Program-made: the position numbers and the translations under genes
DNA from: Euclidia mi
Taxonomy: Eukaryota; Arthropoda; Insecta; Lepidoptera; Erebidae
Direction: 5' to 3'
DNA length: 64,000 nt
NCBI GenBank assembly: GCA_944739405.2
Contig: OX123188.2
Span: forward strand, 62,453,251 to 62,517,250
The notes under the pieces: generated by a model
What the model saw: the letters and a program-made list of their open reading frames with translations, nothing else
Databases searched by the model: none
Told to the model about the DNA's origin: nothing
Part shown: piece after piece, positions 31,807 to 45,038 of the stretch
How positions within the stretch are numbered: position 1 is the stretch's first letter
How the letters are laid out: each line of letters starts with the position of its first letter

Positions 31807-33102
31807 AGCGCGGATTAGAGGTTCCACCGAGAGAATAAAAAAAAAGATTCATGACTTACGATAAAAGCTAAGGAGTACCTTGTCAGAATACAATATAATG
31901 AAATTTATTTGTGTCAGCATGACGTTACTTTTATTTTCTTTAACATTTTATTTTACTTTAAATTATGACCGGAACTTTGGTTGTGGGAGGTAGCCTCACA
32001 CTTGGCCAGATTTTTTACAGATTCCTCTTATAAAGTCGTCTAAAGATTAAAAGTTGACCTTTTAAGTGTATTAAAATTCTCGGAAGTCTCTCTATGACTA
32101 GTTGGTTATGAAAACGAGTTAATCTGCGAATTGAGATCTTTCTTGCTCCTTTCATTTACTTAATATATTTATTCATAAATGACATATTTCTCTCTAAGAT
32201 AAAATCCTATAAGGGTAGCGGAGTGTACATAATTTTTAACCAACTGGTAAAAAGAAAATATAAACACGAAGCAACAATTAGTAGGTTATATAAAGTTTTC
32301 TCCCGTGAAGAAATGGAACCCACAGCAATCACCGCAGTGTGCTCTGTGCAGCTTTTCAATTATCGTTGTTGAATGTTGACCACAACTTCTTCAACAAGCG
32401 CTCCGTGTTAAGTATAATAAATTACAATCTTGGCGAAATTTACTTATTGGTTTTATGTTTTTTTAGTATTTCAGTTGCCACATGACCATATTCATGTAGC
32501 ATGTATAAAAGCAGAAACTAAAAATACATTAATTGATCTCAAGAAGCATGCTTTTAATTATATCTTTCTTACGTGTAGTCACATTGACAACCTTATGGAG
32601 TTCGATTAAAGATTACATCCCTAATGGAGTCATTATCTATTTAGCATTATCCGTACTGAATAGAAAACCATTGATTAAATAGTGCCCTATAAATATAAGA
32701 TATCGCAAGATCAATCAATTAGGTAAACCGTTATTGTGTGTTTCTTGTGTCAAGCTCAGAAAATTGTGTCGAACAATAACAGATAAACAAAACTTTCGTC
32801 TTTGTTATATTAATAGTGATATCGCTTCGGCTTCGGTAGGATATTATATTTGTTGAGGATATACACGTTCTCCTTATATCTATTTGTTGACTTCGTGACG
32901 TGAAAATAAGTAGTTTGATAGGTATAAAGAATTATAGAAAACATACCTATCTACTTTATTATATCACATGGACTGTGTTGTTTTAATATCTGATTTGATG
33001 CAAATTAGGAGAGGCCTATGTGTAGCAATGGCCTGCAAAAACTGCCAAAGATTTTATAAATATGAAACTATTTAGTACTAATAGGTATTAATGTAAACCT
33101 GA
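31807..33102. other. AT-rich spacer
   Basis: No gene, SINE or inverted-repeat element recognised. Confidence 0.5.
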
Positions 33103-33186
33103 ACCACAAACATTCTTTTACTATTATTAAAAATATATATTAAAATAAAAAATACCACAAATATTCTTTTACTATTATTAAAAATT
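33103..33186. repeat. 51-bp spaced direct duplication
   Basis: ACCACAAACATTCTTTTACT... and ACCACAAATATTCTTTTACT... (about 33 bp each) start 51 bp apart, with one mismatch in the first 20 bases. Confidence 0.75.
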
Positions 33187-33194
33187 AAAAAGAC

Positions 33195-33272
33195 GTAAGT
33201 GGTCCATGTGGAGAGCCTTGGGGGAGGCCTATCTCCAGCAGTGGACGTCTTACGCCTGACATGATGATGATT
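33195..33272 (+). mobile_element. RTE-type LINE, extreme 3' end
   Basis: GTGGAGAGCCTTGGGGGAGG, then CCAGCAGTGGACGTC and an ATGATGATGA tail. The same words occur in the minus-strand LINE end at 53236-53545, whose protein there ends LGEAYVQQWTSFG. A copy truncated to fewer than 80 bp. Confidence 0.7.
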
Positions 33273-34988
33273 TTGACTTTGACATTATGAGTAAAGAGCA
33301 TTAGCCTCAACATCTTCATACTTGTTTCGCTTCGTAGCTAATACAGTTTGCATAAAAGATCACATATTTATCTACCTACCTCCATTGTTTTCAAGCGTCG
33401 CATTTGTAAACTAAGTCTCTATAAAGTAAGTACCTATGTGAGAAACTACTTGAGAATATTAAGGCGGCTTATAATTCGCAAAACTTTAGAAAAGCGACGA
33501 CAAAGTTCATTAATTTCCAAAGCGATATTGAAACTTGTTGATAGAGACGTAACTGTCTTTTATTAAATTTGCTATTAAAGTTCATTGTTTTCGAATGTTT
33601 TTAATTATAAAATAGCACAACCGAACATACAATGCATAAATATTATGTTTACTTCGTTTGCAGAAATCATCAACGACTTTCAGCTGAACTAAAAGAACAA
33701 AGACCTTGCTCTAAGAGGTTTCTATATAACATTCTTCCGTAACTGATTGACAGACAGCGCAGAGCCGAAACTACTAGGTGTAAGAAGCTGAAAGTGCTGT
33801 TCCTTGGGTAGCGTAGATGTGCACTAAGAAGGGATATCACAAAATTACTACGGGATCGGGACGAAATGGTTAAATTAAAAATATATATAAGAGTATGTAA
33901 GAGGTGAGCAGCGAAGATTCTCTAGTTTTAGATAAATTTCATTATTATTTTGCGTTTAAGTGGAAGATAATGCCTACTTACAGGTGGTGAAACTAAGCTC
34001 AAGTCTATTCATGCATCACAGTTGGTTATAACGTTTTACTCGCACTTCATTCATATCAGTGCCAGCAAGTCTGGTATTATGCTGAACGGGTCCTATTACG
34101 GCCACGACCTACCCTTATCATATTTTGATGTAGCTGTTAACAATGTGTTTTATTTTTGTATGTACCCTTTTTTATTATGTACTTAAGTCTGGTTGTGGCA
34201 GCAATAAATCATTTTTTATTTTCATGGCTAAGAAATGTACTTAATCTATCACAAACAACGATTCTGTCCTCAGAGATGTCAAGCGACGAAGTAAGATATT
34301 AACGTTGCTGATTTAATGGCTTAGGTGAAGTTTGGCTGGTTAATTAATTATAGACCATACTGGGCACCCAAATCAGAGTGGACAATTAGTTCAAAATGAC
34401 AAAATGCGTGTTGTACTAAATTTATAGCTGTAATATGATAAGATTAAAAGATACTCAAGGACTACGACTACTGGGTCGAGCTGAACAAGTAAGATATTAA
34501 ATATGAATATATTAGAATATGCAAACTTTGTAGTGAAACCGATGTTTTAAGGTAAGTTTCGACTACTACTATTGCTTTTGATCGTGTCAGAAATATGTTC
34601 AGAAGTAGAAAGATAATAAAAGCAATGGTTTTTTCACGAGATACATCAACTTTAATTAGTAATTGTGGGGATACCTTGCTCAAGAGCCAATGTTAAATGA
34701 AATTTATCCGATCGTATAAATTTTAATCAATATATATTGTATAATCGAATTTGTTACGTTTCAGACATCTAATCTATAATACCATCAAAGCATCGGCGAA
34801 GGCCAGGCTGTCGCTGATATGTAGATTAATATACTGAGGCAGAACAAGAGGAGTACCTACTTGAATGTTGTGAGGTCTAAGGTAATGCCTTAGCGGCAAG
34901 CTGCAGTAAAATACAACATTCCCATTTACATAGATCGGTAAAAAGACTGTTATTAGGTGTTAGATTATTTTGTAAGCATTTATTTGTC
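33273..34988. other. AT-rich spacer
   Basis: Only short unrecognised frames (33348-33566, 34468-34683). No repeat edges seen. Confidence 0.45.
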
Positions 34989-35365
34989 ATCATCATCCTC
35001 TTATCGTTATCCTAGTTTTAATCTGGGGTCCGTATACTAGTCTAACCGGATTTGGCTGAATATTAGCATTTCCAAAGAGCGACAGCCGGTCTGACCTCCG
35101 CAACCCGAAGGGATAGCGATTTTCAATGGTTTAGACTAGTGTCAGTTGATTTAGAAGGTACTGACACCCTGTAACGACTGTCAAAGATCTTCATGACAAC
35201 CGGGACTGACGGCTCAACGTGCTCTCCGAGGCACGGGACAGGCGATAATTAACAATTCAATACGCACATAACTCCGAAAAGTCATTGGTGCGCGCCGTGG
35301 ATTCGAAGCCGATACCCTCTGCATGGCAGTCTATTGGTATCTCCACTCGGCTATCGCTGTTCATT
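34989..35365 (-). mobile_element. tRNA-headed SINE (family delta)
   Basis: Minus strand starts CAGCGATAGCCGAGTGGAGA (box A region) with GGCTTCGAATCC as box B (about 35305). The body is GCGCGCACCAATGACTTTTC, AATTGTTAATTATCG, then GAGAGCACGTTGAGCCGTCA and CCGGTTAGACTAGTATACGG. The tail is GAGGATGATGATGAC. The head and proximal body match 62452-62745; the distal tail matches the SINE at 56260-56700. Confidence 0.75.
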
Positions 35366-36197
35366 TATATAATCGCTGCTATCGCTGCTAATTTAAATAG
35401 GGATATTTTTAACAACGTATCAAAAATGTTATGTAACACACTAAAGTGAGTTACGCAAAAAAATTTATTATTTCACTAAAATACTGACTTGCACACTAAA
35501 ATACTATTTGTACACCAAACATGATGATCTTTTTACAAAATATCATTTGATATGAAAAGTTTCGTCCGCTCGGGAAACTTATCCACTCAGAAAACTTAAT
35601 AGGTTATGTTAGGTTCTCTTGTGACCCTGCTCCCAAAAATAGGAGCCCTGCGAAGCAGGGCTCCGTCAACTTAACTTAGTGGTGCAATTAGTATTTTTGG
35701 TGGAAAATTAGTATTTTTGAGTAACAGTTAAATACAATCCATTTAAATAAGCATTTATTTGTATTTCCATATATTAAAACATAGCAATTTAGTCATAAGT
35801 AAAAGTTTCTCATAAAACTTAGTAAGCATAAAAGTTCATTTTAGTTGTTTTTTTCTTTCAGAACGAAAGAATTTGATACGTCTAAAACGTTTACTGTTGT
35901 TACCTTTCACTTTTAACGCCTTACTTTGGTTTTGGGCTTGGTTCAGTATAAGTTTTGTACCAGGAAAAATCAGCGAGCCAAAGTAACCCTCCCTAAATAA
36001 CAACTTTGGCTCAAAAAAAAAATATATATATAATGAAACTACATTTTTCCAATCAAAATAATATGTTTATTACTAACTACTATCTTTATTTATCAAATAA
36101 AGCTATTATCACCCTTAGAAGACAATCAGAGCCTTTACACCAGAGAGGTTTCTACGAATATGCGGCAAAAGGAGCCAAAGTGACCCGAAATTACCGG
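35366..36197. other. Spacer with repeat scrap and short hairpin
   Basis: 35570-35700 (GGTTATGTTAGGTTCTC, then a 10-bp GC-rich hairpin GGAGCCCTGC-GAA-GCAGGGCTCC at 35642-35664, split across a 3-base loop) looks like part of a dispersed arthropod repeat. No gene. Confidence 0.5.
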
Positions 36198-36860
36198 TAT
36201 CGATTTTGATATTTCGCTATTGCTAGTACTTGGGAATGTGGTTGGATGAAAGCTGGGAGAGTGATCTCGAAATTAAAACGCGCATAGAGATAGCCCGCAG
36301 TGCCTTTACTAGCATGAAAAGATTGCTCTGCAACCGTAACCTGAAGATCCCCTTGCGGACGCGTCTCTTAAAATGTTACGTCAGGCCAATACTTTTGTAC
36401 GGATGCGAGACTTGGACAATAACTAAAGAAGATCTCAGAAAACGCATAGAAGCATTTGAAATGTGGGCGTACAGACGAATGCTTGCCATCAGTTGGACTC
36501 AGAGAGTCACTAATGAGGAAGTCTTGCGGCGTATTGGAAAGAAACGAGAGCTCCTACGGACTTTCAAAAAGAGAAAAGTTGCATACTTGGGCCATGTGCT
36601 CCGGCACGATAGATATGGACTGTTGCAACTCATAATGACGGGAAAAGTCGCTGGAAAGAGAAAGGTCAGGCGAAGAAAGAAATCCTGGCTCCGCAACATC
36701 AGGGAGCGGACGGGGATCGCGAGCGCTGCCGAGCTGTTCCCCCTCGCTAAAGACAAGGAACGGAGCTAACGGCCAACCTCCACTAGTTGGAGAGGCACTG
36801 AAAGAAGAAGAAGAAGCTATTGCTTAGGATAATAAGTATCGATTTTGATATTTCGCTATT
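36198..36860. repeat. 24-bp direct repeat around the truncated LINE
   Basis: A 24-bp sequence beginning TATCGATTTTGATATTTC is present at 36198-36221 and at 36837-36860. It is offset from the TSD by 13 bases. The simplest reading is a pre-existing 39-bp tandem duplication into which the LINE inserted. Confidence 0.75.
36225..36815 (+). pseudogene. 5'-truncated RTE-type LINE with 9-bp TSD
   Basis: A single open frame (from before 36230 to 36769) encodes the C-terminal third of a LINE reverse transcriptase: LGMWLDESWE, PLRTRLLKCYVRPILLYGCE, TWTITKEDLRKRIEAFEMW, RRMLAISW, KRKVAYLGHVLRHDRY and KKSWLRNIRERTG. A GAA-repeat tail (36801-36815) follows. Exact GCTATTGCT copies at 36216-36224 and 36816-36824 are the TSD. 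The catalytic RT core and endonuclease are missing, so the copy is dead on arrival, although its remaining frame has no stop, which implies a recent insertion. Confidence 0.85.
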
Positions 36861-39592
36861 TGCATACGTCATAAATACAACTTTATTTTACGGTTCTTAA
36901 TCGAATAACTAAGTTATTATTTGTATAAGTACCTCAGTTTTTTTTGTCGATTCGACTCGCTTACAGCGTTTGTAAAATAAACTTGTATAAGGGTAAAATC
37001 TCTCAAATTAAAATGAATTTGTTTAATTCGATCGGGGCGATCGAAAATCTAACGAGAACCATGGTGGCCGCAGCACGAATGGGCCGGTTCGAAAAGGAAC
37101 TTACTTTTCACATAAAACCTCACCAAAAGATGTTTGGTACCAATACTGTATTTCACTTAGCGAGTAAAGCGTCATAGACCTAATCATCAGTATCTCCCCG
37201 CATCTCCGGTCTCTTAACTTACTCACAATAAGCTTTTGTATGCAATTTATGGAGTCAATACCGGTGTATATGATTATAAATGCTGGTAAATACTATAATC
37301 AATTACAAGGTATAAGTGGTACCGGTGCCGTACCATACTTATCTAGTATTTGATTTGTCAGACGTAACTACCTTCAATAGTCAATAGTTTCTCTGAGAGT
37401 GCATCAAGCAATCATTCCGCAATCGGAATAGAAGCTCTTTGTATCAAAGAAATATGAATAGATATCTTAGAAAGTCCAAAATACGCCGTCAATAGTACTA
37501 TAAATTAAGTTCGTTATGTCAAAATATGAAAATACATCAGCTTATAATAACAAAAAAACAAAAAGCCCTACAATATTATTAAATACTAGACGACGCCAGC
37601 AGCTACGCATGCACATTTTTTTAAATTTATCTGTTTTGACCGATCCTGTGGGTATTTCGGGAAATCCCTTCTTAGTACACCTCTACGGTCCCCAAGGAAC
37701 ATACATGCTAAATTTCAGCTTCTTGCGCCCAATAGTTTTGGCTGTAGCTTGTCTGTCAGTCAGTCAGTAACGCAAGGATTTTATATATTAACATTTTAAA
37801 ATGCATTAATCGAACAAAAAACTATCGGAATTTATTTTTGAAACAAACATCATGATATTCAATTGGGTATAATATTAATAGATAACTAGTTTCACATTGG
37901 TCAACCAAATCCAGACAATTTGTAAAATGTCCCGCATAACAGCGGATAACCTCAGGCAGTCCGTTAATTTAATAATTGCATGACAATAACGTTCATTAAT
38001 TTCCACATTGTTTATTTAGCTATAGATGTAGACACAAACAACAAATATATATTTTTATGACTAATGTAAGTATAAAATGACCACGATCTACGGCAATACT
38101 GATTCTTTAAACAAAGAATAAACGAGTCTTCTATTAACGTGAGACGTAGATTAACATTATAGATTCGGGGACTTTTTACAGTTTAAGATTACATAATATC
38201 TAATAATAAATCTGCCAAGCACATAAATTGTATAAGGAATGTAGGTATCACTAGATTGAATTATGAAAATAATTCAATTTATACGTCTATGCTCCAGTTT
38301 CCTTTTCAAAAAGGCATTAAAACGTCCCTCTTTGTTTGTAGATACAAAATGAGATTTCACTGATGTTTGAAGGTACCGTTTAATTAATTTAATAAACGTT
38401 TTGCCTAACGGCTCCGTTGTAGATTCAATTAAGTTTTAAACTTAAATACTTAAATTGAATTAATAAAATCAAATTATATGATGTAAAGGTTGATACGCAT
38501 TCATCAAATAAGTCTATTTAGTCGTTTCTTTTGATGTTTACTTGTTTACCACACTATTCGTACTTGGAAGTAGAACGTTCTCCTTATAATTAATGTTTGC
38601 AACGAGAATAAGCCAAGCATTATTGTAAATGATCATTTATAAACTTATTGACAGTTAAGTATAGAACTTAATAAATTGTAAATGATATTAGCGTTTTCAT
38701 TTCATCATTCCAATTGATCCTAAGTGGGTAAGGTCTTATGCTATGCATCTACAATAGTTCCTATCATGTTATATTATTCACAAACGTCCATCATACGTTG
38801 TCAATTTCATTGAATTACGAAGGATCTTACCTGGGACTTAAAAAAACGCAACCCTTTCTCAGAGGTCAAAAGAATGTGCCTTGATTTTGGTAGCCCATAA
38901 TATATTAACCAGAGTCAAATCGGTAAAGCAAAGCCTTCCTTCATGAGTTCATCAAGTTTTATTTGATTGTTTGTTGAAGGCGGTCGGTACTTACGGTAAC
39001 TTGTTGATATGAAGCTCTCTGTTTACATATAAACATATAACGCTCACGTGACGCCCGACGGGTTCTTAGTAGTTCATTATATAAATTAAAAGATATTGTA
39101 ACACTAACACGCAGTGGATAAGGTTCAAATTTGATCTTATAATAGAGCTATTTGTTGGATAATACGTACACCGGTAAGGATTGCTGTATAATGTGATTTT
39201 AATTGTACGATGTTGAGCGCAGATTAGATCAGATAGAAGTTAATGTTTTGTTCAAACAATAGACAGACAACCTATCGTAAACTCTCATTTAATCAACGCC
39301 TTAGGTTTTGCACCTAAGTTGAGCATTTGTAGAAATATAGTTACTAATGCTCGCTTTCTTAATTATAATTAATATCAGTTTTATTAATAAATAAAATATA
39401 TGTTAATTATAAGATTTAGAGAATTATTAGAAGAGAAAATGTGCAGTATTTTTGTAGTATTATCACCAATAGTTTTTATTTCATAACAACGTACATAAAA
39501 TTATTTAGGTATTTAACTAAACTTAACTTAAATGTTAAAATACTATCCTACGAAATATATACAAAACAAACAAAACGGAAAAAGAAAATAAT
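36861..39592. other. AT-rich spacer with one repeat scrap
   Basis: 37020-37110 has an unusual coding-like GC-rich patch (GATCGGGGCGATCGAAAATC, ACCATGGTGGCCGCAGCACG) in a 77-codon frame that is not recognised. 37600-37780 shares CTAAATTTCAGCTTCTTG and GTCAGTCAGTAACGCAA with 22360-22450. Nothing else seen. Confidence 0.4.
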
Positions 39593-39712
39593 TTAGAGGG
39601 CGTCATAAAAGTCCTCCACATCGCCGTCGACTGGGAGCGTGCCCAGAACGCTGGCAGCATTGCCACGTTGTATGGCAATGCTTAACTTTTGGGCAGTATT
39701 TAAATTTCCAAT
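39593..39712 (-). pseudogene. LINE reverse transcriptase, last ~39 codons
   Basis: Minus strand reads AQKLSIAIQRGNAASVLGTL, then PVDGDVEDFYDAL and TAA at 39595-39593, followed by an AT-rich 3' UTR. The AIQRGNAASVLGTLP ending is one I associate with lepidopteran LINE polyproteins. The exact clade is not certain. Only the C-terminus survives. Confidence 0.6.
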
Positions 39713-41461
39713 TAACGTTGAGCCTATATTTTTCTATGCACAAAGGTAGTTAAGTAGCGAGTGCAGTAGCGGCGCCCGGAGGCTTGGAGGGATCAGGTGC
39801 TTCTTAAGGCCCAGCCTTGATCCTCCGGAGGCGGCTCCCGTCACGATTACCAGATTCGTTATTGCTCCGCTCTTAAACTATCCGATGACTAAATAACTAT
39901 TACATTTTATGTAAGGTGGTCCCAAGTTTGGTGCTAGTTTTTGAATATTTGTAGCAATTTACATAAAATAATGTGGGAGAGTCTAGCTATTTAAGGTGAG
40001 GTAGAGACTTCACGAAGTCAATAAACAATACGTCTTGTTGAATATTGTTATAATGTCAGGAATAGAGGTGCAGTTATAAATAAATGTGTGAATGTGATAA
40101 TAATAACAAAACATCCGTTCGTTTGCGTAGGTGCAAATATTGCGAAGCCTTCGTAATATATAGTATATAACGTCCAAAGTTATCATTACTGAGAATTAAA
40201 CATACCGCCTTGTTATTGGGCACTCTCAGGATTTCTTTGTAGCTTGGAATAAAAATGTTGCTACTCCGTAAAATACTAAGTTACAGTATTAAATAGTTTT
40301 GATTATGAACTGGGGCTATAATCTTATGTCCTCTAACGATTCGAGGGTTGTTTCGTGGCAATAATATAGAGTTGAATTTATTATCTGCTGAGGGAGCTGA
40401 GCTATACAAATATGTTTAACTTTCAGTAAACATACTTTTACTGGTAAACTGCCTACCTAAAATGTATGTTACGAAGGCAATTTTATTTCGAACTAGTTAA
40501 GTGTAGTTTTCTGCCACCCCTTTTCGCGTAAAATTTATTAAAAGACTGCTCTCGGAGCGAGAAAATATCGTTGATCGAGTGATGTAACCGTAAGTGCGAC
40601 CGTAATGGCTGAATTTTTTTTTTGAAAGTTTTAGATTTGATTTCCTGGTCGAGTAGCGTGGAATTCGGACAAGCATTTCTTGAACACACTTTAAAACCAC
40701 TAAATGGCGGTTATGTCAAGAAGCTTATTTTATTTAATGACAAGCAGAAATATGCATGTGATTACATTTAGTTTAATCTTATGTTCTGTTAAATGTCATT
40801 GTCAGGTAATGATTGGTTAAGACGATTATTTACCCTAGACGATCCCCATTACATTTGACAAAACCCGCAAAACTTTACTTGGAGAGCACAACGCCTTTGG
40901 TTCTTTCATTGAGAGGGCCCCTTGATGGGGCTACGAAACTAGTCCTTATATTATGATATAATATACACACACAACATAGCCTAATAACAATGCTTGCGCT
41001 TTTGCAATTGAGACGCTTGGAGGTTGCTTACGGCATATGAATTGGTATATTAAGTTGTAGTCGTTTCGTGATCCAATTAAAAATAATGTAGCAGTACATG
41101 TGTAACAGTAATTTAGAGTGAGATGTCTAGGTGTAAGCTTGCACTACACTCTTCAGCTATCAAGTGGCATCAGTTTGGTACTACTGTCTCATATAAAATC
41201 TGTTATATATAAGACAAACAATATTGATTTTCATTTAGTGAATAAGCTCACACACAACATAAGAATATAAATTGAAAAGTCTTAAAAGAATAAAGGAAAG
41301 ATTTTCAAATTATTATGGCGCCACAAGTTTGTCTAATTTTAATTCATTTTTGACATCTTTCAGACTAGAAATAAATGTTGTGTCGAGACTTTACGGGACG
41401 GGAAAAATAAAAGAATCAAACATTCAATCAACGGACAAAAAGTACACTCAGACTGGCAACA
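39713..41461. other. Spacer
   Basis: 39765-39845 is GC-rich (GCGGCGCCCGGAGGC and CCTCCGGAGGCGGCTCCCG) and might be an old repeat end. The remainder is AT-rich with no gene recognised. Confidence 0.45.
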
Positions 41462-41570
41462 ACGATTTATGGATCACTGAAAGTGTTGTCTCGTGTGGTG
41501 ATCGAATACTAAGCGCACTGCTAAACGGAAAGGTGACCGCTTAAACCACTATATCATGCGTGCAGTCGAA
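41462..41570 (-). mobile_element. Decayed SINE, family gamma
   Basis: Minus strand: ATATAGTGGTTTAAGCGGTC (box A) ... TTCGATCACCACACGAGACA ... ACACTTTC. This follows the head and body of the dimeric SINE at 1742-1910, which has GTAGTGGTTAAAGCGACC and ACACGAGACAACACTTTG. Monomeric here. Confidence 0.6.
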
Positions 41571-43865
41571 ACACCAATAAAATATAATGTCCATTGCGTC
41601 CCACGTCCATTTTACCTTGCCTCAGAAGGTTTTAGCGTAATGAGCTACAAAAAACCACACAGTAATGATCTAATCTTACTTTTCTTAATTGACTAACTAC
41701 AATAATTGACTTATTTATAGTGACATCGTGATGTAAAAAGGGTCAACTAGATGTTGCTTACTATGAATAAGTAATGTGTTAGCAGTGAAAGTATTTTATG
41801 GTAAAAGGTTAAAGGGTACTTGCTCTACGGTTGTTTTATATGTTCGTCATTATGTTTAAGAGAGCTAGTTCCAGATTTACGATTTTACGATTGAGTATTT
41901 TGAGTGCTATAAAATACATACTAGAAACAAATGTACAAACTATTGACAGCCTATTTTACTATACTGATATCTAAGCAACTTATAAATTGCGTTCATTTGC
42001 GGTTATAGCGGCGTAATGACATCAGCGTTATATTTCATATTATTATGTTGTAATTCACGCAACTTAATATTGTAATAGCAATAAATAAATTATTTTCTAA
42101 TATATTATTATACAGTTTTTTAAAATTAGGTTGTAGATAATTAAATATGACGGGTATTCAGGCAGAAAGCTATGTATTATGTTATAGCAATTATAATTAT
42201 TTAAGTACCTGAAATTCAACGTTGAATACATATTAATAATGTTTCTTTTGCATATTTACCGTCTAGTAATTCATAAAAACATTATCCAGATATATAAACA
42301 TAAGTGGAAAACTTAAAAATCTGGTGCAACTTACATAGTAGTAAAATGAGAAAAATATCCCCGTTAATTTAAATTTTATAACGACTTCGTTTGAACTGCT
42401 TCGTCCTAAAATAGTTATGGAGCTGCTACTTTACTTTCAAAAATCTATTTTATTTCTCTTAGACTGCTTCCAGAAACTTCAGTGGCGCTATATACGAGCA
42501 TTTTCTCAATTTCAGTTTGCAAAAAAATCAGTTTATTTTCCAACTGACAAATTGCATTGAAGTAACAAAGTACAATTTTCCTTTGAGAATAACCTGACAA
42601 AGTTTGGGAGTATACAATAAATAAAACTGAATAATATTCAGATGTGTTATGAGAAGCTCGATCCCCTGGAGGTGTGCTCGAGAATTACTAGTGCAATAAT
42701 AAGTATTTAAGTAAATTTCCGGTGGACGTAATCGTTTTCCACGTTGTAATTTAGTTGTGCTAGGCGCGGCAGCAACGCGCGGCGGGTCGCGGTGTTTCAA
42801 TTGCGGGGGCGGCTCACCGGACGTCATTATTTCCACACATGCTGAGCCGCATCCCAGCCTCTGGAAAACATGGACCCGTTTTCTACCTACCAATGTATCT
42901 CATTCTTCTATTATATTTAACTCGACTATTCAATTTCAAAGTTTAGTTACTCTTTACATTTTAATTCACAAGCTGTATTTCGCCTCCGGTCTTACTTACG
43001 TCAGAGACTTCAAGTTTTGACAAACTTTGTTACTAGTTTGAGAAGTAATCATATTATTAGCGGTATAAGCATTTTATGCTTTTCGTCATTATTTATTATT
43101 TCATTTTATTTAACCTCAACAACACACATAAACTATTTTGCTTTTTGCACTCTTCAGATTTAATATACGCGACATATTAATTTGTACTTGTTTACTTGAA
43201 CCACAAAAAGGTGTCTAGCAATAATAAAGTTTTATGTCTTACTGCGGTGCACGAAACTATAAAAGCATGACGATGATAATATTACTTATTCATTCGGTAT
43301 GAAGTTTTATTTGAAGTTAAAATCCTTTTGATTATAAAATGCTTTTATGAGTAAATTCTTGTTTGTGAACATAAACGTAAAGTAAAAATTTTTTTTTTAT
43401 TACTTAATGTTGGTATTTCTTTTAATTAGGTAGCGCGTCGGTGACTTTTGTTTATTTTTTAAGGCTACCTACTTTTACCCGAAAGGGAGGTAAAGCTAGT
43501 GACGAGTCAGCGGCTAAAATGCAGCGGCGCGCCAATTACAGAGCGGCAGTCATTATTTCCGGTGCCATGCGATGCCTCCTCCACCGGCACTCACCGTTGC
43601 TTCGCTGACCTGCCTAAATTCACTTACAAAATATCCATCATACCATGACCTCTCCAACCCTTCGCGTTGGCCATTTCCTGGATATATGTATGGAGGCAGA
43701 GCTTACACTCTGCTCGCTAGGGGTCTATTCTAGTGCCGTTGAATTGGAAATAAAAATTGATTTACTCTTAAAATTAAAGAAAATGAGTTTATGCAGAAGA
43801 AATGTTGTTTTGGTGAAATGCGACTTTTATAAATAAATATATTTATAATATATCTAAATATATAT

Positions 43866-43897
<32 letters not shown>

Positions 43898-44634
43898 AAC
43901 CTTGTCAGACATTGAGCAACTTTAAGACACTCAGATTGCATTAGAACATTTTGAATCCGAATCTTTGGCGTTCCCATCAGAAAGATTACATTTTATACGG
44001 AAAAGATTTAACCACGATATAATAAAGCAGTGGCGCTACCACAGTGAGTGTCCTATGTACATTACTCATTAGACTGTTGCGTTGAATTTTATAATGACGT
44101 CGCTGGGCGTAAAACAAAAGAGTCACAACGCGCGGTCACACACGCCATTATTTCTGCTTTTATTGAATTCGATGCTCATTAAAAACTTTATTTTCGAATA
44201 TTATGATTTTAACGCTCATCTGGTTTTCCATTTCGAGACAGGTACTCACAGTTGAATGGGTGAAATGAATGTGAGTTAAATGAGGTTCTGCTTAATCAAC
44301 GCGCCACTTATCATACGTATTCCGTTAGAAAAATGGTATTTCAAATTACAAAATAATATTTTTACTCTATCTAAAAGACTGTATCAAATGGCAGACACAA
44401 ATTGTTTGAATTTGATAATATCGGCGGATCGTCTTTCTTCATTAACAAACATAATACCATACATTTTTACCATATTTCCAAGCTTGCAACCGAGAAAAAA
44501 AAATGCTGATTTCGGTGCACAGTTTTCTCCGTGCCGCCATATTGCGCTGTGGCAATCAACTAATTTGAACTTGTGATTTTTTTTAAATGTATTCTAAACG
44601 CAAACGCTAAGTGATTGTATTAGTATTATATATT
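41571..44634. other. Spacer with three GC-rich islands
   Basis: Mostly AT-rich. GC-rich islands at about 42750-42860, 43490-43610 and 44095-44155 each contain a copy of CATTATTTC preceded by a GC-rich block (GTCATTATTTCC at 42823-42834 and 43549-43560, CCATTATTTC at 44145-44154). A (TA)n-like tract is at 43855-43900. No gene is recognised. Confidence 0.45.
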
Positions 44635-44996
44635 TGAAGCGGGTACGAATGAAACGTAGAATCAATGGTTATCACTAATTAATTTATTATCGTACACAAT
44701 GCAAGGGCTTTATACTATGATCACACTAAATACGACTACGCGGTACGTTCCTGACCAGTTCGAGTGTCGCGAAGCAGGTAGGATGCGTCACCGCGGCGCG
44801 CGAGGTGTGAGGGGGGGCGTCTAGGCTAGGCGAGCTCTTCCAATGCGTGGAAACAGCGGCGCGCTAGCGCAGACTGGCCGGTCGATGCCGCGAGGGCCCC
44901 TTATATATGCGGGCGGCCTAATAGATGTGTGCGTGAGCGACGTCTCGATACGGCAGCGTTGTGTGCGCGCAGCTGTACGCGTTCCGTGGTGCTACA
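44635..44996 (-). repeat. 3' LTR of the Gypsy element
   Basis: In element orientation it starts TGTAGCACCACGG and ends CGCTTCA. It contains a TATA box (CTTATATA on plus strand, 44900-44907) and AATAAA near 44680. Differs from the 5' LTR by one G/A near 44813. Confidence 0.95.
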
Positions 44997-45010
44997 GGCT
45001 CCCCCTCTGG
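44997..45010 (-). promoter_or_regulatory. Polypurine tract
   Basis: CCAGAGGGGGAGCC immediately inside the 3' LTR on the minus strand; it primes plus-strand DNA synthesis. Confidence 0.8.
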
Positions 45011-45038
45011 ATGCGAAGTCGCCCCGACGAGGATCCAG

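Noticed and set aside
37020..37177. GC-rich coding-like patch as an exon
   Set aside because: No acceptor/donor pair with consistent phase was found and the reverse strand looks equally plausible as a repeat fragment.
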